DNA of 42,780 bases from Bacteroides sp. UBA1317. GTDB taxonomy: Bacteria; Bacteroidota; Bacteroidia; Bacteroidales; Bacteroidaceae. Below, piece after piece: positions 25,367 through 34,616 of the stretch; within the stretch, counting starts at the first letter, position 1, and each line of letters opens with the position of its first letter. The DNA lies in contig DBTL01000087.1 in the NCBI GenBank assembly GCA_002307035.1, positions 1-42,780 of the forward strand, given 5' to 3'. The notes under the pieces were generated by a model. That model saw only the letters and a list, made by a program, of their open reading frames with translations. It made no database searches and was not told the DNA's origin. The position numbers were made by a program, and so were the translations under genes.

Positions 25367-27835
25367 ATGAAGATAGATAGATATTTTACAGAGAGCGAAG
25401 ACCCGAGTGATAATGCTTTTTCATTAATCGCCGACTTTGACGGAACTGAAGATCAGCTGTTTGACATAAAAGTAGATAGTAATATTCCCGTTTTACCTCT
25501 TCGGAACATGATATTATTTCCCGGTGTACTCATGCCTGTGTCTATAGGCAGAAGATCATCACTAAAACTTATCAAAGAAGCAGACAAGAAGGGTTCATAT
25601 ATAGCTGTTGTATGTCAGAAAGTGGCTCAAACAGAAGAACCTGTTTTAGAAGATCTCCATCGAGTAGGAACAGTGGCCAAAATCGTTCGTTTACTCGAAA
25701 TGCCCGATCAAAGCACAACAGTAATTCTTCAGGGAATGGTACGTGTGGAATTAAAAGAGATAACCACAACACGTCCCTATTTACGGGCAAATATAGACGT
25801 TCTAGAAGAAAAAATTCCTCAGAAAGACGATAAAGAGTTTGCTGCTTTAGTCGATTCTTGCAAAGATTTAACGATACGTTATATCAAGTCTTCTGATATA
25901 CTGCACCAAGAATCGGCTTTTGCCATCCGCAATATTACCAACCCTATGTTTCTGATACATTTTATATGTACCAACATGCCACTCAAAATAGAGCAGAAAA
26001 TAGAGTTGATAAAAATTCCATTACTCAGTGTAAGGGCTCAAAAATTATTGGAAATCTTAACCCGTGAAGTGCAACTGGAAGAGATAAAAGCTTCTATTCA
26101 ACTACGTGCCCGCGAAGATATAGATCAGCAGCAAAGAGAATATTTCTTGCAACAACAAATCAAAACCATACAAGACGAATTGGGTGGTAGCGGCCAAGAA
26201 CAAGAGATAGAGGAAATGCGTATTAAGGCTGAGAAAATGAAGTGGGATTTGGAAACAAAAAACACGTTCCTTAAAGAACTGGCTAAACTCGAAAGAACAC
26301 ATTCACAATCGCCCGACTATAGTGTGCAGCTCAACTATTTACAAATCATGCTTAGCTTACCTTGGGGAATATTCACCACAGACAATATCAATCTGAAAAA
26401 TGCGGAGAAAACGCTGAACAAAGATCATTACGGATTGGAGAAGGTGAAAGAACGTATCCTTGAACATTTGGCGGTGCTGAAATTAAAAAACGACATGAAG
26501 TCGCCCATTATTTGCCTTTATGGCCCTCCGGGAGTAGGAAAAACATCATTAGGTAAATCAATTGCTGCTTCGCTGAAACGAAAATATATTCGGATGTCTC
26601 TGGGAGGAGTGCATGATGAAGCTGAAATACGTGGACATAGAAAAACGTATGTAGGAGCTATGCCAGGTCGTGTAATAAAAAGCCTGGTCAAAGCAGGTTC
26701 ATCCAATCCGGTATTTATTCTGGATGAAGTTGACAAACTTGGCAATGACCGCCAAGGAGATCCTTCGTCTGCTTTGCTAGAGGTGCTCGATCCTGAGCAA
26801 AACAGTACTTTTCATGATAATTTCCTTGATGTTGATTTTGATTTGTCTAAAGTAATGTTCATTGCCACAGCTAATAACCTGAATACTATTCCGGGGCCAC
26901 TACTCGACCGTATGGAGTTGATTGAAGTAAGTGGATACATCACTGAAGAAAAAATAGAGATTGCCCGTAAGCATTTACTTCCCAAAGAGATGGAAGCAAA
27001 CGGCATAAAGAAGACGGATATCAAAATGTCTAAAGATACACTAGAACTAATTATAGAATCGTACACACGTGAGAGCGGCGTGCGCGAATTAGAGAAGAAA
27101 ATCAGCAAAATTCTCCGTAAGTCAGCTCGTCAATATGCTACAGACGGATACTTTGCAAAAACAGATATTAAACCAACAGATTTAATTGATTTTCTAGGAA
27201 CACCGGAATATTCACGAGATAAGTATCAAGGAAATGAATATGCAGGAGTAGTAACAGGCCTGGCTTGGACTGCTGTAGGCGGAGAAATTCTTTTTGTAGA
27301 AACCAGCTTAAGTCGAGGAAAGGGAGGCAGACTTACCCTAACCGGAAACCTAGGAGATGTGATGAAAGAATCGGCCATGCTGGCACTTGAATACATCAAA
27401 GCACATGCTTCATTGCTCAATCTGGACGAAGAAGTATTTGACAACTGGAACATCCACGTACATGTGCCAGAAGGAGCGATTCCTAAAGACGGCCCTTCAG
27501 CAGGTATCACAATGGCTACTTCTTTAGCATCTGCCCTTACTCAGCGCAAGGTAAAATCAAATCTGGCAATGACCGGAGAAATTACGCTTCGTGGAAAAGT
27601 TCTTCCTGTCGGTGGCGTTAAAGAGAAAATATTGGCTGCCAAACGTGCAGGAATCAAAGAAATCATCATGAGTGCGGAAAATAAGAAGAATATTGATGAG
27701 ATTCAAGATATGTATCTGAAAGGACTGACTTTCCATTATGTAAATGATATCAGAGAGGTTTTCGCTATTGCATTGACAGATGAGAGAGTAGCAGATGCAA
27801 TTGATTTTTCAGTAAAGAAGGCCGTTAAAGAATGA
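25367..27835 (+). CDS. lon: ATP-dependent protease Lon
   Basis: Cytoplasmic AAA+ serine protease degrading misfolded and regulatory proteins. Seen: N-terminal LON substrate-binding domain (about 38-240, LPLRNMILFPGVLMPVSIGR in part), coiled coil (about 240-300), Walker A GPPGVGKTS (386-394), Walker B FILDEVDK, then the protease domain with Ser711 in PKDGPSAG and Lys754 in GGVKEK, the catalytic dyad at the correct 43-residue spacing. Length 822 is standard. Its stop overlaps the tgt start (ATGA), so the two are translationally coupled. Confidence 0.97.
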   Translation: MKIDRYFTESEDPSDNAFSLIADFDGTEDQLFDIKVDSNIPVLPLRNMILFPGVLMPVSIGRRSSLKLIKEADKKGSYIAVVCQKVAQTEEPVLEDLHRVGTVAKIVRLLEMPDQSTTVILQGMVRVELKEITTTRPYLRANIDVLEEKIPQKDDKEFAALVDSCKDLTIRYIKSSDILHQESAFAIRNITNPMFLIHFICTNMPLKIEQKIELIKIPLLSVRAQKLLEILTREVQLEEIKASIQLRAREDIDQQQREYFLQQQIKTIQDELGGSGQEQEIEEMRIKAEKMKWDLETKNTFLKELAKLERTHSQSPDYSVQLNYLQIMLSLPWGIFTTDNINLKNAEKTLNKDHYGLEKVKERILEHLAVLKLKNDMKSPIICLYGPPGVGKTSLGKSIAASLKRKYIRMSLGGVHDEAEIRGHRKTYVGAMPGRVIKSLVKAGSSNPVFILDEVDKLGNDRQGDPSSALLEVLDPEQNSTFHDNFLDVDFDLSKVMFIATANNLNTIPGPLLDRMELIEVSGYITEEKIEIARKHLLPKEMEANGIKKTDIKMSKDTLELIIESYTRESGVRELEKKISKILRKSARQYATDGYFAKTDIKPTDLIDFLGTPEYSRDKYQGNEYAGVVTGLAWTAVGGEILFVETSLSRGKGGRLTLTGNLGDVMKESAMLALEYIKAHASLLNLDEEVFDNWNIHVHVPEGAIPKDGPSAGITMATSLASALTQRKVKSNLAMTGEITLRGKVLPVGGVKEKILAAKRAGIKEIIMSAENKKNIDEIQDMYLKGLTFHYVNDIREVFAIALTDERVADAIDFSVKKAVKE

Positions 27836-28962
27836 CATTCGACTTACAATACACTGATTTCAAAAGCAATGCACGTGCCGGATTGCTCACTACAGACCAT
27901 GGGCAGATAGAAACTCCCATCTTTATGCCCGTGGGTACATTAGGATCTGTTAAAGGTGTGCATCAAACAGAGTTGAAGGAAGACATCAAAGCTCAGATTA
28001 TTTTAGGCAATACGTATCATCTCTACTTGCGCCCGGGACTTGATGTGCTGGAGAAAGCCGGAGGATTGCATAAGTTTAATAGTTTTGACCGTCCCATGTT
28101 GACCGATAGTGGAGGATTTCAAGTGTTTTCTTTGGCTGGCATACGTAAGCTGCGTGAAGAAGGTGCAGAGTTTCGATCGCACATAGATGGTAGCAAACAT
28201 GTATTCACTCCTGAGAAAGTTATGGATATAGAACGTATCATTGGTGCAGATATCATGATGGCCTTTGATGAATGTCCTCCGGGGGATTCGGACTATGCGT
28301 ATGCAAAGAAATCTCTTGGACTAACACATCGCTGGTTAGACAGGTGTATTCAGCGCTTCAACGAAACGGAACCTAAATATGGATACCAACAATCACTCTT
28401 CCCTATTGTACAGGGGTGTGTTTACCCAGACCTACGTAAACAATCGGCCGAATTTATCGCTTCCAAAGGAGCAGATGGTAACGCCATAGGTGGGCTCGCT
28501 GTAGGTGAACCGGTTGATAAAATGTACGAAATGATTGAGCTCGTCAACGAGATACTACCCAAAGACAAGCCGCGATACCTAATGGGTGTCGGCACTCCGG
28601 TTAATATTTTAGAAGGCATTGAGCGTGGCATAGACATGTTCGACTGTGTGATGCCTACTCGAAACGGACGAAATGGCATGCTCTTTACCAAAGATGGCAT
28701 AATGAACATGAGAAATAAAAAATGGGAGATGGATTTTTCTCTTATTGAGGCAGATGGTGCTTCGTCCGTGGATATATTATACAGCAAAGCGTACTTGAGA
28801 CACCTCTTCCATGCACAAGAACTACTAGCTATGCAGATTGCATCTATACACAATTTAGCTTTCTATCTTTGGCTGGTTGGTGAAGCTCGCAAACATATCA
28901 TTGCGGGAGATTTCTCTACATGGAAGCCAATGATGGTGAAGCGGGTATCAACTAGATTATAA
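27832..28962 (+). CDS. tgt: Queuine/preQ1 tRNA-ribosyltransferase lacking zinc cysteines
   Basis: Exchanges guanine 34 for preQ1 in the wobble position of GUN tRNAs. Seen: TDSGGFQVFSL with the catalytic-base aspartate, FDECPPGDSDY, VQGCVYPDLR, GGLAVGE, and MFDCVMPTRNGRNG with the nucleophilic aspartate. Bacterial enzymes normally hold zinc with CxCxxC just before the (S)RAY motif and a later histidine. Here the three cysteine positions before SKAYLRHL read Gly, Ser and Asp, while the histidine in IHNLAFY remains. Bacteroidales enzymes seem to share this. Second gene of the lon operon; the permease start follows after 2 bases. Confidence 0.93.
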   Translation: MTFDLQYTDFKSNARAGLLTTDHGQIETPIFMPVGTLGSVKGVHQTELKEDIKAQIILGNTYHLYLRPGLDVLEKAGGLHKFNSFDRPMLTDSGGFQVFSLAGIRKLREEGAEFRSHIDGSKHVFTPEKVMDIERIIGADIMMAFDECPPGDSDYAYAKKSLGLTHRWLDRCIQRFNETEPKYGYQQSLFPIVQGCVYPDLRKQSAEFIASKGADGNAIGGLAVGEPVDKMYEMIELVNEILPKDKPRYLMGVGTPVNILEGIERGIDMFDCVMPTRNGRNGMLFTKDGIMNMRNKKWEMDFSLIEADGASSVDILYSKAYLRHLFHAQELLAMQIASIHNLAFYLWLVGEARKHIIAGDFSTWKPMMVKRVSTRL

Positions 28963-28964
28963 TA

Positions 28965-30068
28965 ATGAGAGACATGAACAACAAGTTATTAAAACGGTTG
29001 GATTGGTACATCATAAAGAAATTTCTGGGTACTTATGTTTTTGCTATTGCTTTGATCATTTCCATAGCAGTGGTGTTCGACTTCAATGAGAAGATGGACA
29101 AATTTATGACGAATGAAGCTCCTTGGAAAGCTATCATTTTTGATTATTACATGAACTTTATTCCTTATTTTGCCAATCTTTTTAGTCCCTTGTTCGTCTT
29201 TATTGCTGTCATCTTTTTCACTTCTAAACTTGCCGAAAATTCAGAGATAATTGCCATGTTTTCAACAGGAATGAGCTTCAAGCGATTGATGCGCCCGTAC
29301 ATGATTTCAGCTGCGATTATTTCTGTGATCACTTTTGGTTTAGGTTCTTATATAATTCCTAAAGGAAGCGTCACTCGACTGGCTTTTGAAGATAAATACT
29401 ACAAAAAAAGAAAAAACACTTCTGTTCGTAATGTACAATTGGAAGTAGATTCAGGTGTAATAGCCTATATTGAAAGATATGAAGATTATAATAAGACCGG
29501 ATTTCGCTTCTCTCTTGATAAATTCGTAGATAAAAAGCTGGTATCTCATCTAACAGCTCGCAGCGTTACGTATGACACCACTGCTGTTAACAAATGGATA
29601 ATTAAGGATTACATGATTCGAGAGCTCAATGGACTAAGAGAAAAAATTATTCGTGGCGAAAGAATCGACTCTACTATTGTAATGCAACCTACCGATTTTC
29701 TTATTACGAGGAATCAGCAAGAAGTGCTTACAAGTCCACAACTCGGCGAATATATTGACCGGCAGAAAAAACGAGGATTCGCGAATATAAAAGAGTTTGA
29801 GATAGAATATCACAAACGCATTGCCATGTCATTTGCATCATTTATTCTAACCACTATAGGCTTGTCTCTCTCTTCCAAGAAATCAAAAGGAGGTATGGGA
29901 CTTCATTTAGGTATTGGTTTGGGACTTAGTTTCTCGTACATCTTGTTTCAAACCATCTCTTCAACCTTTGCAATAAACGGAAATGTCCCCCCTATTGTCG
30001 CAGTATGGATTCCGAACTTACTATATAGCTTAATCGCTGTTTACTTATATATAAAGGCTCCTAAATAA
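28965..30068 (+). CDS. LptF/LptG-family lipopolysaccharide export permease
   Basis: Inner-membrane permease of the YjgP/YjgQ family that works with LptB and LptC to lift LPS out of the inner membrane. Seen: N-terminal LDWYIIKKFLGTYVFAIAL, three helices in the first 125 residues, a periplasmic beta-jellyroll region (about 130-270) and three helices at the end (about 285-365), with the SKKSKGGMGLHLGIGLGLSFSY stretch quoted in part (KGGMGLHLGIG). Length 367 fits. LptF and LptG cannot be separated by eye. It is third in the lon-tgt unit; an ATG at 28974 is an alternative start. Confidence 0.88.
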   Translation: MRDMNNKLLKRLDWYIIKKFLGTYVFAIALIISIAVVFDFNEKMDKFMTNEAPWKAIIFDYYMNFIPYFANLFSPLFVFIAVIFFTSKLAENSEIIAMFSTGMSFKRLMRPYMISAAIISVITFGLGSYIIPKGSVTRLAFEDKYYKKRKNTSVRNVQLEVDSGVIAYIERYEDYNKTGFRFSLDKFVDKKLVSHLTARSVTYDTTAVNKWIIKDYMIRELNGLREKIIRGERIDSTIVMQPTDFLITRNQQEVLTSPQLGEYIDRQKKRGFANIKEFEIEYHKRIAMSFASFILTTIGLSLSSKKSKGGMGLHLGIGLGLSFSYILFQTISSTFAINGNVPPIVAVWIPNLLYSLIAVYLYIKAPK

Positions 30069-30155
30069 TTAATAAACAGCATGTGAATTCTCTCCGAAAA
30101 GTTATTTCTAAATAAATACGATGCTTTAAACTATTTCTGGAAAATATAAAAAAGA

Positions 30156-30201
30156 AAATCCGGCTTGCTCTTGAAAACTCAAGTACAAGCCGGATTTTTT
30201 T
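30156..30201 (+). terminator. Intrinsic terminator closing the lon-tgt-permease operon
   Basis: AAATCCGGCTTG (30156-30167) is inverted at 30186-30197 and followed by a T-run to 30201. Confidence 0.85.
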
Positions 30202-30343
30202 GTTGTATCCATTTCCTCTTTTGTTCGTCCCTCACTAAAAAAGGCAAGGAGCTTCACTCCTATTCCTATTTTTGTGACATCAAACTTATACTCCCAAACT
30301 TTTAGAATTACAAACTCAAAGTTGTTAGCTTTTAGTGTGAGTT

Positions 30344-30844
30344 CTATCCTCTTTTTAAATAGGCAGAAAGTTGAGTAGCAGAGATGTTTTTGGCTATTAT
30401 AACACCATTTTCATCTAATAAATAGTTTGCAAATCCACGGTTTAATCTATACTTTTTGAATAAACCCGAATTTTCACCTTTTGTTTCCACGAAACAGGTG
30501 GGTGACACTATTCGATCCTTACGAATGGTTTCACTAAAGATTGATGCATATTCATCAAAAGATATCGAAACCATTTCAACTCGCCGGGAAGCTGATCGAA
30601 GCGCATTGTTTAAACGAATGTTTTGCATCCGTGATAGCGCATCGTAACTTGCCCAAAAACTAAGCAGCACATACCTTCCTTTCATATTGGTCAGTTCAAA
30701 CATGTGCCCGTTTGACGTAGATTCGATTTTGAAATCAGGGGCTACGTCTCCCACACTCAATCCTCCGGTGGATTTGTCTTTTGCTACAAAAGAAGTCAAG
30801 GAACTAATAAGTAATACAACAAAAATCCATTTTACATATTTCAT
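30344..30844 (-). CDS. Exported TlpA-like thioredoxin-fold protein without CxxC
   Basis: Protein of 166 residues with an N-terminal hydrophobic export segment (4-20) and a peroxiredoxin/TlpA fold: VGDVAPDFKIES, LTNMKGRYVLLSFWAS, VSISFD and LLDENGVI. Where TlpA proteins have WCxxC the sequence is Tyr67-Asp68-Ala69-Leu70-Ser71, so both cysteines are replaced, and the cis-proline position reads Ala139. The only cysteine is Cys117. Disulfide exchange by the standard mechanism is therefore excluded; a binding, scaffold or C117-only role is possible. It is a single gene with a long structured leader. Confidence 0.75.
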   Translation of the reverse strand: MKYVKWIFVVLLISSLTSFVAKDKSTGGLSVGDVAPDFKIESTSNGHMFELTNMKGRYVLLSFWASYDALSRMQNIRLNNALRSASRRVEMVSISFDEYASIFSETIRKDRIVSPTCFVETKGENSGLFKKYRLNRGFANYLLDENGVIIAKNISATQLSAYLKRG

Positions 30845-30869
30845 GTAATTCGGTTTTGGTTAATACTAT

Positions 30870-30905
30870 TCGGGGCTGTCTTTCAACAGTAATTTCTACC
30901 CGAAA
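30870..30905 (-). promoter_or_regulatory. Two-part hairpin in the leader of the TlpA-like gene
   Basis: On the minus strand an outer stem TTCGGG/CCCGAA encloses an inner CTGT/ACAG stem. It lies within the leader of about 125 bases between the -7 box at 30977-30984 and the ATG at 30844. A regulatory role is inference. Confidence 0.35.
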
Positions 30906-30976
30906 CATTGTCTTTTCAGGCACCAGTAGAATGGAATCCGCTGATAATCAAAGCCTTTACATATAGAAATCAGGGG

Positions 30977-31009
30977 CAAAGGTAAGTTATTATTATTCTA
31001 ATATCCAAA
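30977..31009 (-). promoter_or_regulatory. -33/-7 promoter for TlpA-like gene
   Basis: Minus strand TTTG at 31006-31009, 21-base spacer, TACCTTTG at 30977-30984. Confidence 0.5.
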
Positions 31010-31081
31010 TAATAGAGTTATTTTCTTATTTTTAGGCTTTATAAATTCGTGTTATTTAGCAGAAAAAGCAGGTTTTTTCCT

Positions 31082-31089
31082 TACTTTTG
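31082..31089 (+). promoter_or_regulatory. -7 box for serB
   Basis: TACTTTTG, exact TAnnTTTG, 23 bases before the serB ATG. Confidence 0.5.
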
Positions 31090-31112
31090 CAAAGAAACAT
31101 AGAATATATATT

Positions 31113-32348
31113 ATGCAATTATCGAACACAGAACTTATTCTCATTCGTATCACAGGAGAAGATCGTCCGGGGCTCACTGCTTCGGTAACTGAAATACTAG
31201 CCAAATATGATGCAGCTATTCTCGACATCGGGCAAGCTGATATCCACAATACACTTTCCTTGGGCATCTTATGCAAAACGGAAGAACAATTTTCCGGATT
31301 TATCATGAAAGAGCTTTTATTTAAAGCTTCTACCTTAGGAGTAACCATACGATTTTATCCCATTTCAGTAGAAGAATACGAAAACTGGGTAAACTTGCAA
31401 GGGAAAAACCGTTATATATTAACTCTGCTAGGCAGAAAACTATCGGCACGACAAATTTCTTCCGTAACGCACATATTGGCAGAACAAGGGATGAATATTG
31501 ATGCAATCAAACGTCTTACCGGACGTATCCCACTAGATGAATGTAAAGCCAACACGCGTGCATGCATCGAGTTTTCTGTTCGCGGAACACCCAAAGACCG
31601 TATCAACATGCAAGAAGAGTTGATGCAGCTGGCCAGTGAACTTGAAATGGATTTTTCATTTCAATTGGACAACATGTATCGCCGTATGCGACGTCTGATC
31701 TGCTTTGATATGGACTCTACGCTCATTGAAACAGAAGTTATCGATGAACTAGCTGTACGTGCCGGTGTGGGTGACGAAGTAAAAGCTATTACCGAACGCG
31801 CGATGCGCGGAGAAATAGATTTCACAGAAAGCTTTCGTGAACGAGTGGCTCTGCTCAAAGGTCTGGATGAATCAGTGATGAAAGAAATAGCAGAAAGCTT
31901 GCCTATTACCGAAGGAGTGGATCGCCTGATGTATGTACTCAAGAAATATGGTTATAAAATAGCCATCCTTTCGGGTGGATTCACTTATTTTGGTCGGTAT
32001 CTGCAAGATAAATATGGAATAGATTATGTTTATGCCAATGAATTGGAAATAGAAGATGGCAAACTTACAGGGAATTATCTGGGCGACGTAGTAGATGGTA
32101 AGAGAAAAGCAGAACTTTTACGCCTTATTGCTCAGGTAGAGAAAGTAGATATAGCTCAGACAATTGCCGTAGGCGATGGAGCGAATGATTTACCAATGCT
32201 TGGAGTCGCCGGTTTGGGAATCGCCTTTCATGCAAAACCTAAAGTAGTAGCAAATGCTAAACAATCTATCAATACCATCGGACTGGACGGAGTGCTTTAT
32301 TTCTTAGGATTTAAAGATTCTTATTTGGATGAACAAGGGAAACTATAA
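31113..32348 (+). CDS. serB: Phosphoserine phosphatase with N-terminal ACT domains
   Basis: Last step of serine synthesis, hydrolysing phosphoserine. Seen: two ACT-type domains (about 5-80, LILIRITGEDRPGLTASV in part, and about 95-175, ILTLLGRKLSARQ), which usually sense an amino acid, then a HAD phosphatase with the nucleophile motif DMDSTL (Asp199, Asp201), the SGGFTYF motif II and GDGANDLPML motif IV. Length 411 fits the ACT-fused SerB form. Serine feedback control through the ACT domains is likely from the family but not shown here. Confidence 0.94.
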   Translation: MQLSNTELILIRITGEDRPGLTASVTEILAKYDAAILDIGQADIHNTLSLGILCKTEEQFSGFIMKELLFKASTLGVTIRFYPISVEEYENWVNLQGKNRYILTLLGRKLSARQISSVTHILAEQGMNIDAIKRLTGRIPLDECKANTRACIEFSVRGTPKDRINMQEELMQLASELEMDFSFQLDNMYRRMRRLICFDMDSTLIETEVIDELAVRAGVGDEVKAITERAMRGEIDFTESFRERVALLKGLDESVMKEIAESLPITEGVDRLMYVLKKYGYKIAILSGGFTYFGRYLQDKYGIDYVYANELEIEDGKLTGNYLGDVVDGKRKAELLRLIAQVEKVDIAQTIAVGDGANDLPMLGVAGLGIAFHAKPKVVANAKQSINTIGLDGVLYFLGFKDSYLDEQGKL

Positions 32349-32365
32349 ATGAAAACAACAAAAAG

Positions 32366-32396
32366 CTTGTATTACGTAGTTAATGATTTATCTTTG
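32366..32396 (+). promoter_or_regulatory. Complete -33/-7 promoter for DEAD-box helicase gene
   Basis: CTTG at 32366-32369, 19-base spacer, TATCTTTG at 32389-32396; ATG at 32417. Confidence 0.65.
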
Positions 32397-32416
32397 TACA
32401 TAAATAAATTGAAAAA

Positions 32417-33658
32417 ATGAAGTTTTCCGAACTAGAATTAGAAGATAAAGTATTAGAGGCGCTTGACGCCATGAGGTTTGATGAATGTACTCCCATACAA
32501 GAACAGGCTATTCCACTGATACTTCAAGGTCGAGACTTAATAGCAGTAGCTCAAACCGGAACAGGAAAGACGGCCGCATATTTGCTTCCTATTATTAATA
32601 AACTGTGTAAAGGCGATCACAAACAGGAAGTTATCAACTGCATCATCATGTCTCCCACCAGAGAACTGGCTCAACAGATTGATCAACAGATGGAAGGATT
32701 CTCTTATTTTATGCCGGTATCAAGCGTAGCAGTATATGGCGGAAATGACGGTACCCTCTTTGAACAACAGAAAAAAGGGCTCACACTTGGTGCAGACGTA
32801 GTCATTGCTACACCGGGACGCCTTATCTCTCACTTAAATTTGGGCTATGTAGATTTATCACATGTATCCTACTTCATTCTTGATGAAGCAGATAGAATGC
32901 TCGATATGGGATTCTCTGAGGACATCATGCAGATTGTGAAATATTTGCCTAAAGATAGACAGACAATCATGTTTTCTGCCACTATGCCTTCTAAAATACA
33001 ACAGTTAGCCAAAACAATCCTAAATAATCCGGCTGAAATAAAACTCTCCGTTTCAAAACCGGCTGAGAAGATAGTACAGGCTGCCTATGTGTGTTACGAA
33101 CGACAAAAGCTGAATATTGTGCAAAGCCTCTTTGCTGAAGAAGTGCCGGAACGTGTCATCATCTTTGTCTCTTCTAAGATTAAAGTAAAGGAGGTGACCA
33201 GAGCTTTAAAAGTAATGAAACTCAATGTTGGTGAAATGCATTCTGATCTGGAACAACCGCAGCGAGAGTTTATCATGCGAGAGTTTAAATCAGGTAGAAT
33301 TAACATTTTAGTTGCTACAGACATTGTAGCCAGAGGTATTGACATTGATGATATTCGATTGGTCATCAACTTTGATGTTCCTCATGACAGCGAAGACTAC
33401 GTACACCGTATAGGACGAACAGCACGTGCCAACAATGATGGCGTTGCTATCACTTTCATCAGTGAAAAAGAACAAAGCAATTTCAAGAATATTGAAAATT
33501 TCCTAGAGAAAGATATCTATAAGATTCCTGTTCCTTCCCATCTGGGTGAAGCTCCGGAATATGCCCCTCGAAGCAACAATGGTAACCGTGGACGATCGGG
33601 AAATTTCAGAAACAAAAGCAGCAAGGGGTCACGAACAAATCATTCGGGCCAGAAATAA
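32417..33658 (+). CDS. DEAD-box RNA helicase (RhlE-like)
   Basis: ATP-dependent RNA helicase for ribosome assembly, RNA decay or cold adaptation. Seen: Q motif CTPIQEQAIP, motif I AQTGTGKT (45-52), Ia PTRELA, motif II DEAD (156-159), motif III SAT (187-189), ATDIVARGID and HRIGRTAR. The C-terminal tail (about 375-413) is basic and rich in Gly, Arg, Asn and Ser, fit for loose RNA binding. Its assignment to RhlE rather than another subgroup rests on length and tail and is moderate. It has its own promoter. Confidence 0.92.
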   Translation: MKFSELELEDKVLEALDAMRFDECTPIQEQAIPLILQGRDLIAVAQTGTGKTAAYLLPIINKLCKGDHKQEVINCIIMSPTRELAQQIDQQMEGFSYFMPVSSVAVYGGNDGTLFEQQKKGLTLGADVVIATPGRLISHLNLGYVDLSHVSYFILDEADRMLDMGFSEDIMQIVKYLPKDRQTIMFSATMPSKIQQLAKTILNNPAEIKLSVSKPAEKIVQAAYVCYERQKLNIVQSLFAEEVPERVIIFVSSKIKVKEVTRALKVMKLNVGEMHSDLEQPQREFIMREFKSGRINILVATDIVARGIDIDDIRLVINFDVPHDSEDYVHRIGRTARANNDGVAITFISEKEQSNFKNIENFLEKDIYKIPVPSHLGEAPEYAPRSNNGNRGRSGNFRNKSSKGSRTNHSGQK

Positions 33659-33666
33659 TGATCAAT

Positions 33667-33702
33667 AAAAAAAAACCGGATGTAACTTCTTCATACATCC
33701 GG
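33667..33702 (-). terminator. Terminator for the lipoprotein gene
   Basis: CCGGATGTA (33676-33684) pairs with TACATCCGG (33694-33702); on the minus strand nine T follow. It may also end the convergent helicase transcript less efficiently. Confidence 0.8.
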
Positions 33703-33725
33703 CATTCTATAAATCTATTTATTTT

Positions 33726-34523
33726 CTATTTGACCGCTTTCATGGTCATTTTCCCTTTGAAACTAACCTCTATATTGACTAGGTTGCAAACATAACTTTC
33801 GGGAATGCATACCGTAGCCTGATAGATAAAGCCAGACTTTTTTACTCCCATAAATAGCATATCCGAGAGAATCGACTTCTTCAGAAATTCATCCGAAAGA
33901 ATACCCGTAAACATTTGTTTTGTGATGTCACTGGCAAACAAACTCTTTCTTCCTTCATACACACAGATATGCATCACATTGTCATAATATACATTATCCA
34001 TACTCATACCCTCTTCAGTATAGGATGTTTTAACCACTTTCATCTTTGACGGATTGATATAAACATAAGCACGATAACGAGTTCCATTATAATTCACAAC
34101 GCTATCTTGTTCAGTCACTTCGGAATAAGTAGGAATAACTTCAACCGCTTTACCAGAGAAAGCCAACGTATCATCCGGATCTTCGGACTTGTGAAGTTTC
34201 ACAATATTATCCGATAAAGAGTGAAACCAAAAGATATGCTCTGCTTGCTTATCAATATGATAGCGACTAACCTCGTTGCCATACATGTAAATGCTATCTT
34301 TCCTTATCTCAAAACGAACAGGAGAATTTTGAGAATCCGAATAGTATATCGTATCCCCTTCTATGCGCATAAAGGGTATCTCGCTGTCATCATCGACCCA
34401 AATGCCTTGCAATAGTGCTTTAGCACGAAGATCTTCATCTTTGCCGGAAGAGTCATTAGCTTTGCCATTATGACAAGCAATGATCAAAATCGCCATCAAC
34501 GATGCAAGAATACTTTTTTTCAT
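33726..34523 (-). CDS. Predicted lipoprotein of unknown function (possibly DUF4738)
   Basis: From the chosen start the protein has 265 residues and begins MKKSILASLMAILIIAC, a lipoprotein signal with the acylated Cys17. The body is beta-rich with short repeats of charged and aromatic residues (GIWVDDDSEIPFMRIEGDTIYY in part; the KDSIYMYGNEVSRYHI segment), like small Bacteroides surface or periplasmic lipoproteins. The open frame goes 24 codons further up, but those residues carry no signal and are not credible. The DUF4738 label is from memory of similar proteins and should be treated as tentative. The rfbC gene lies upstream, with a 93-base gap from its stop. Confidence 0.65.
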   Translation of the reverse strand: MKKSILASLMAILIIACHNGKANDSSGKDEDLRAKALLQGIWVDDDSEIPFMRIEGDTIYYSDSQNSPVRFEIRKDSIYMYGNEVSRYHIDKQAEHIFWFHSLSDNIVKLHKSEDPDDTLAFSGKAVEVIPTYSEVTEQDSVVNYNGTRYRAYVYINPSKMKVVKTSYTEEGMSMDNVYYDNVMHICVYEGRKSLFASDITKQMFTGILSDEFLKKSILSDMLFMGVKKSGFIYQATVCIPESYVCNLVNIEVSFKGKMTMKAVK

Positions 34524-34616
34524 ATCAGAATTTTGTGCAAAAGTACAAAATATGCATTTATTATCAGCATACAGAGCACAAATAAATACAAGCATGTTTC
34601 GTTTCTATGAAGTTCT

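Noticed and set aside
28422..28853. Open frame of 143 codons on the minus strand
   Set aside because: Antisense to tgt, Ser/Pro-rich as expected for a shadow frame.
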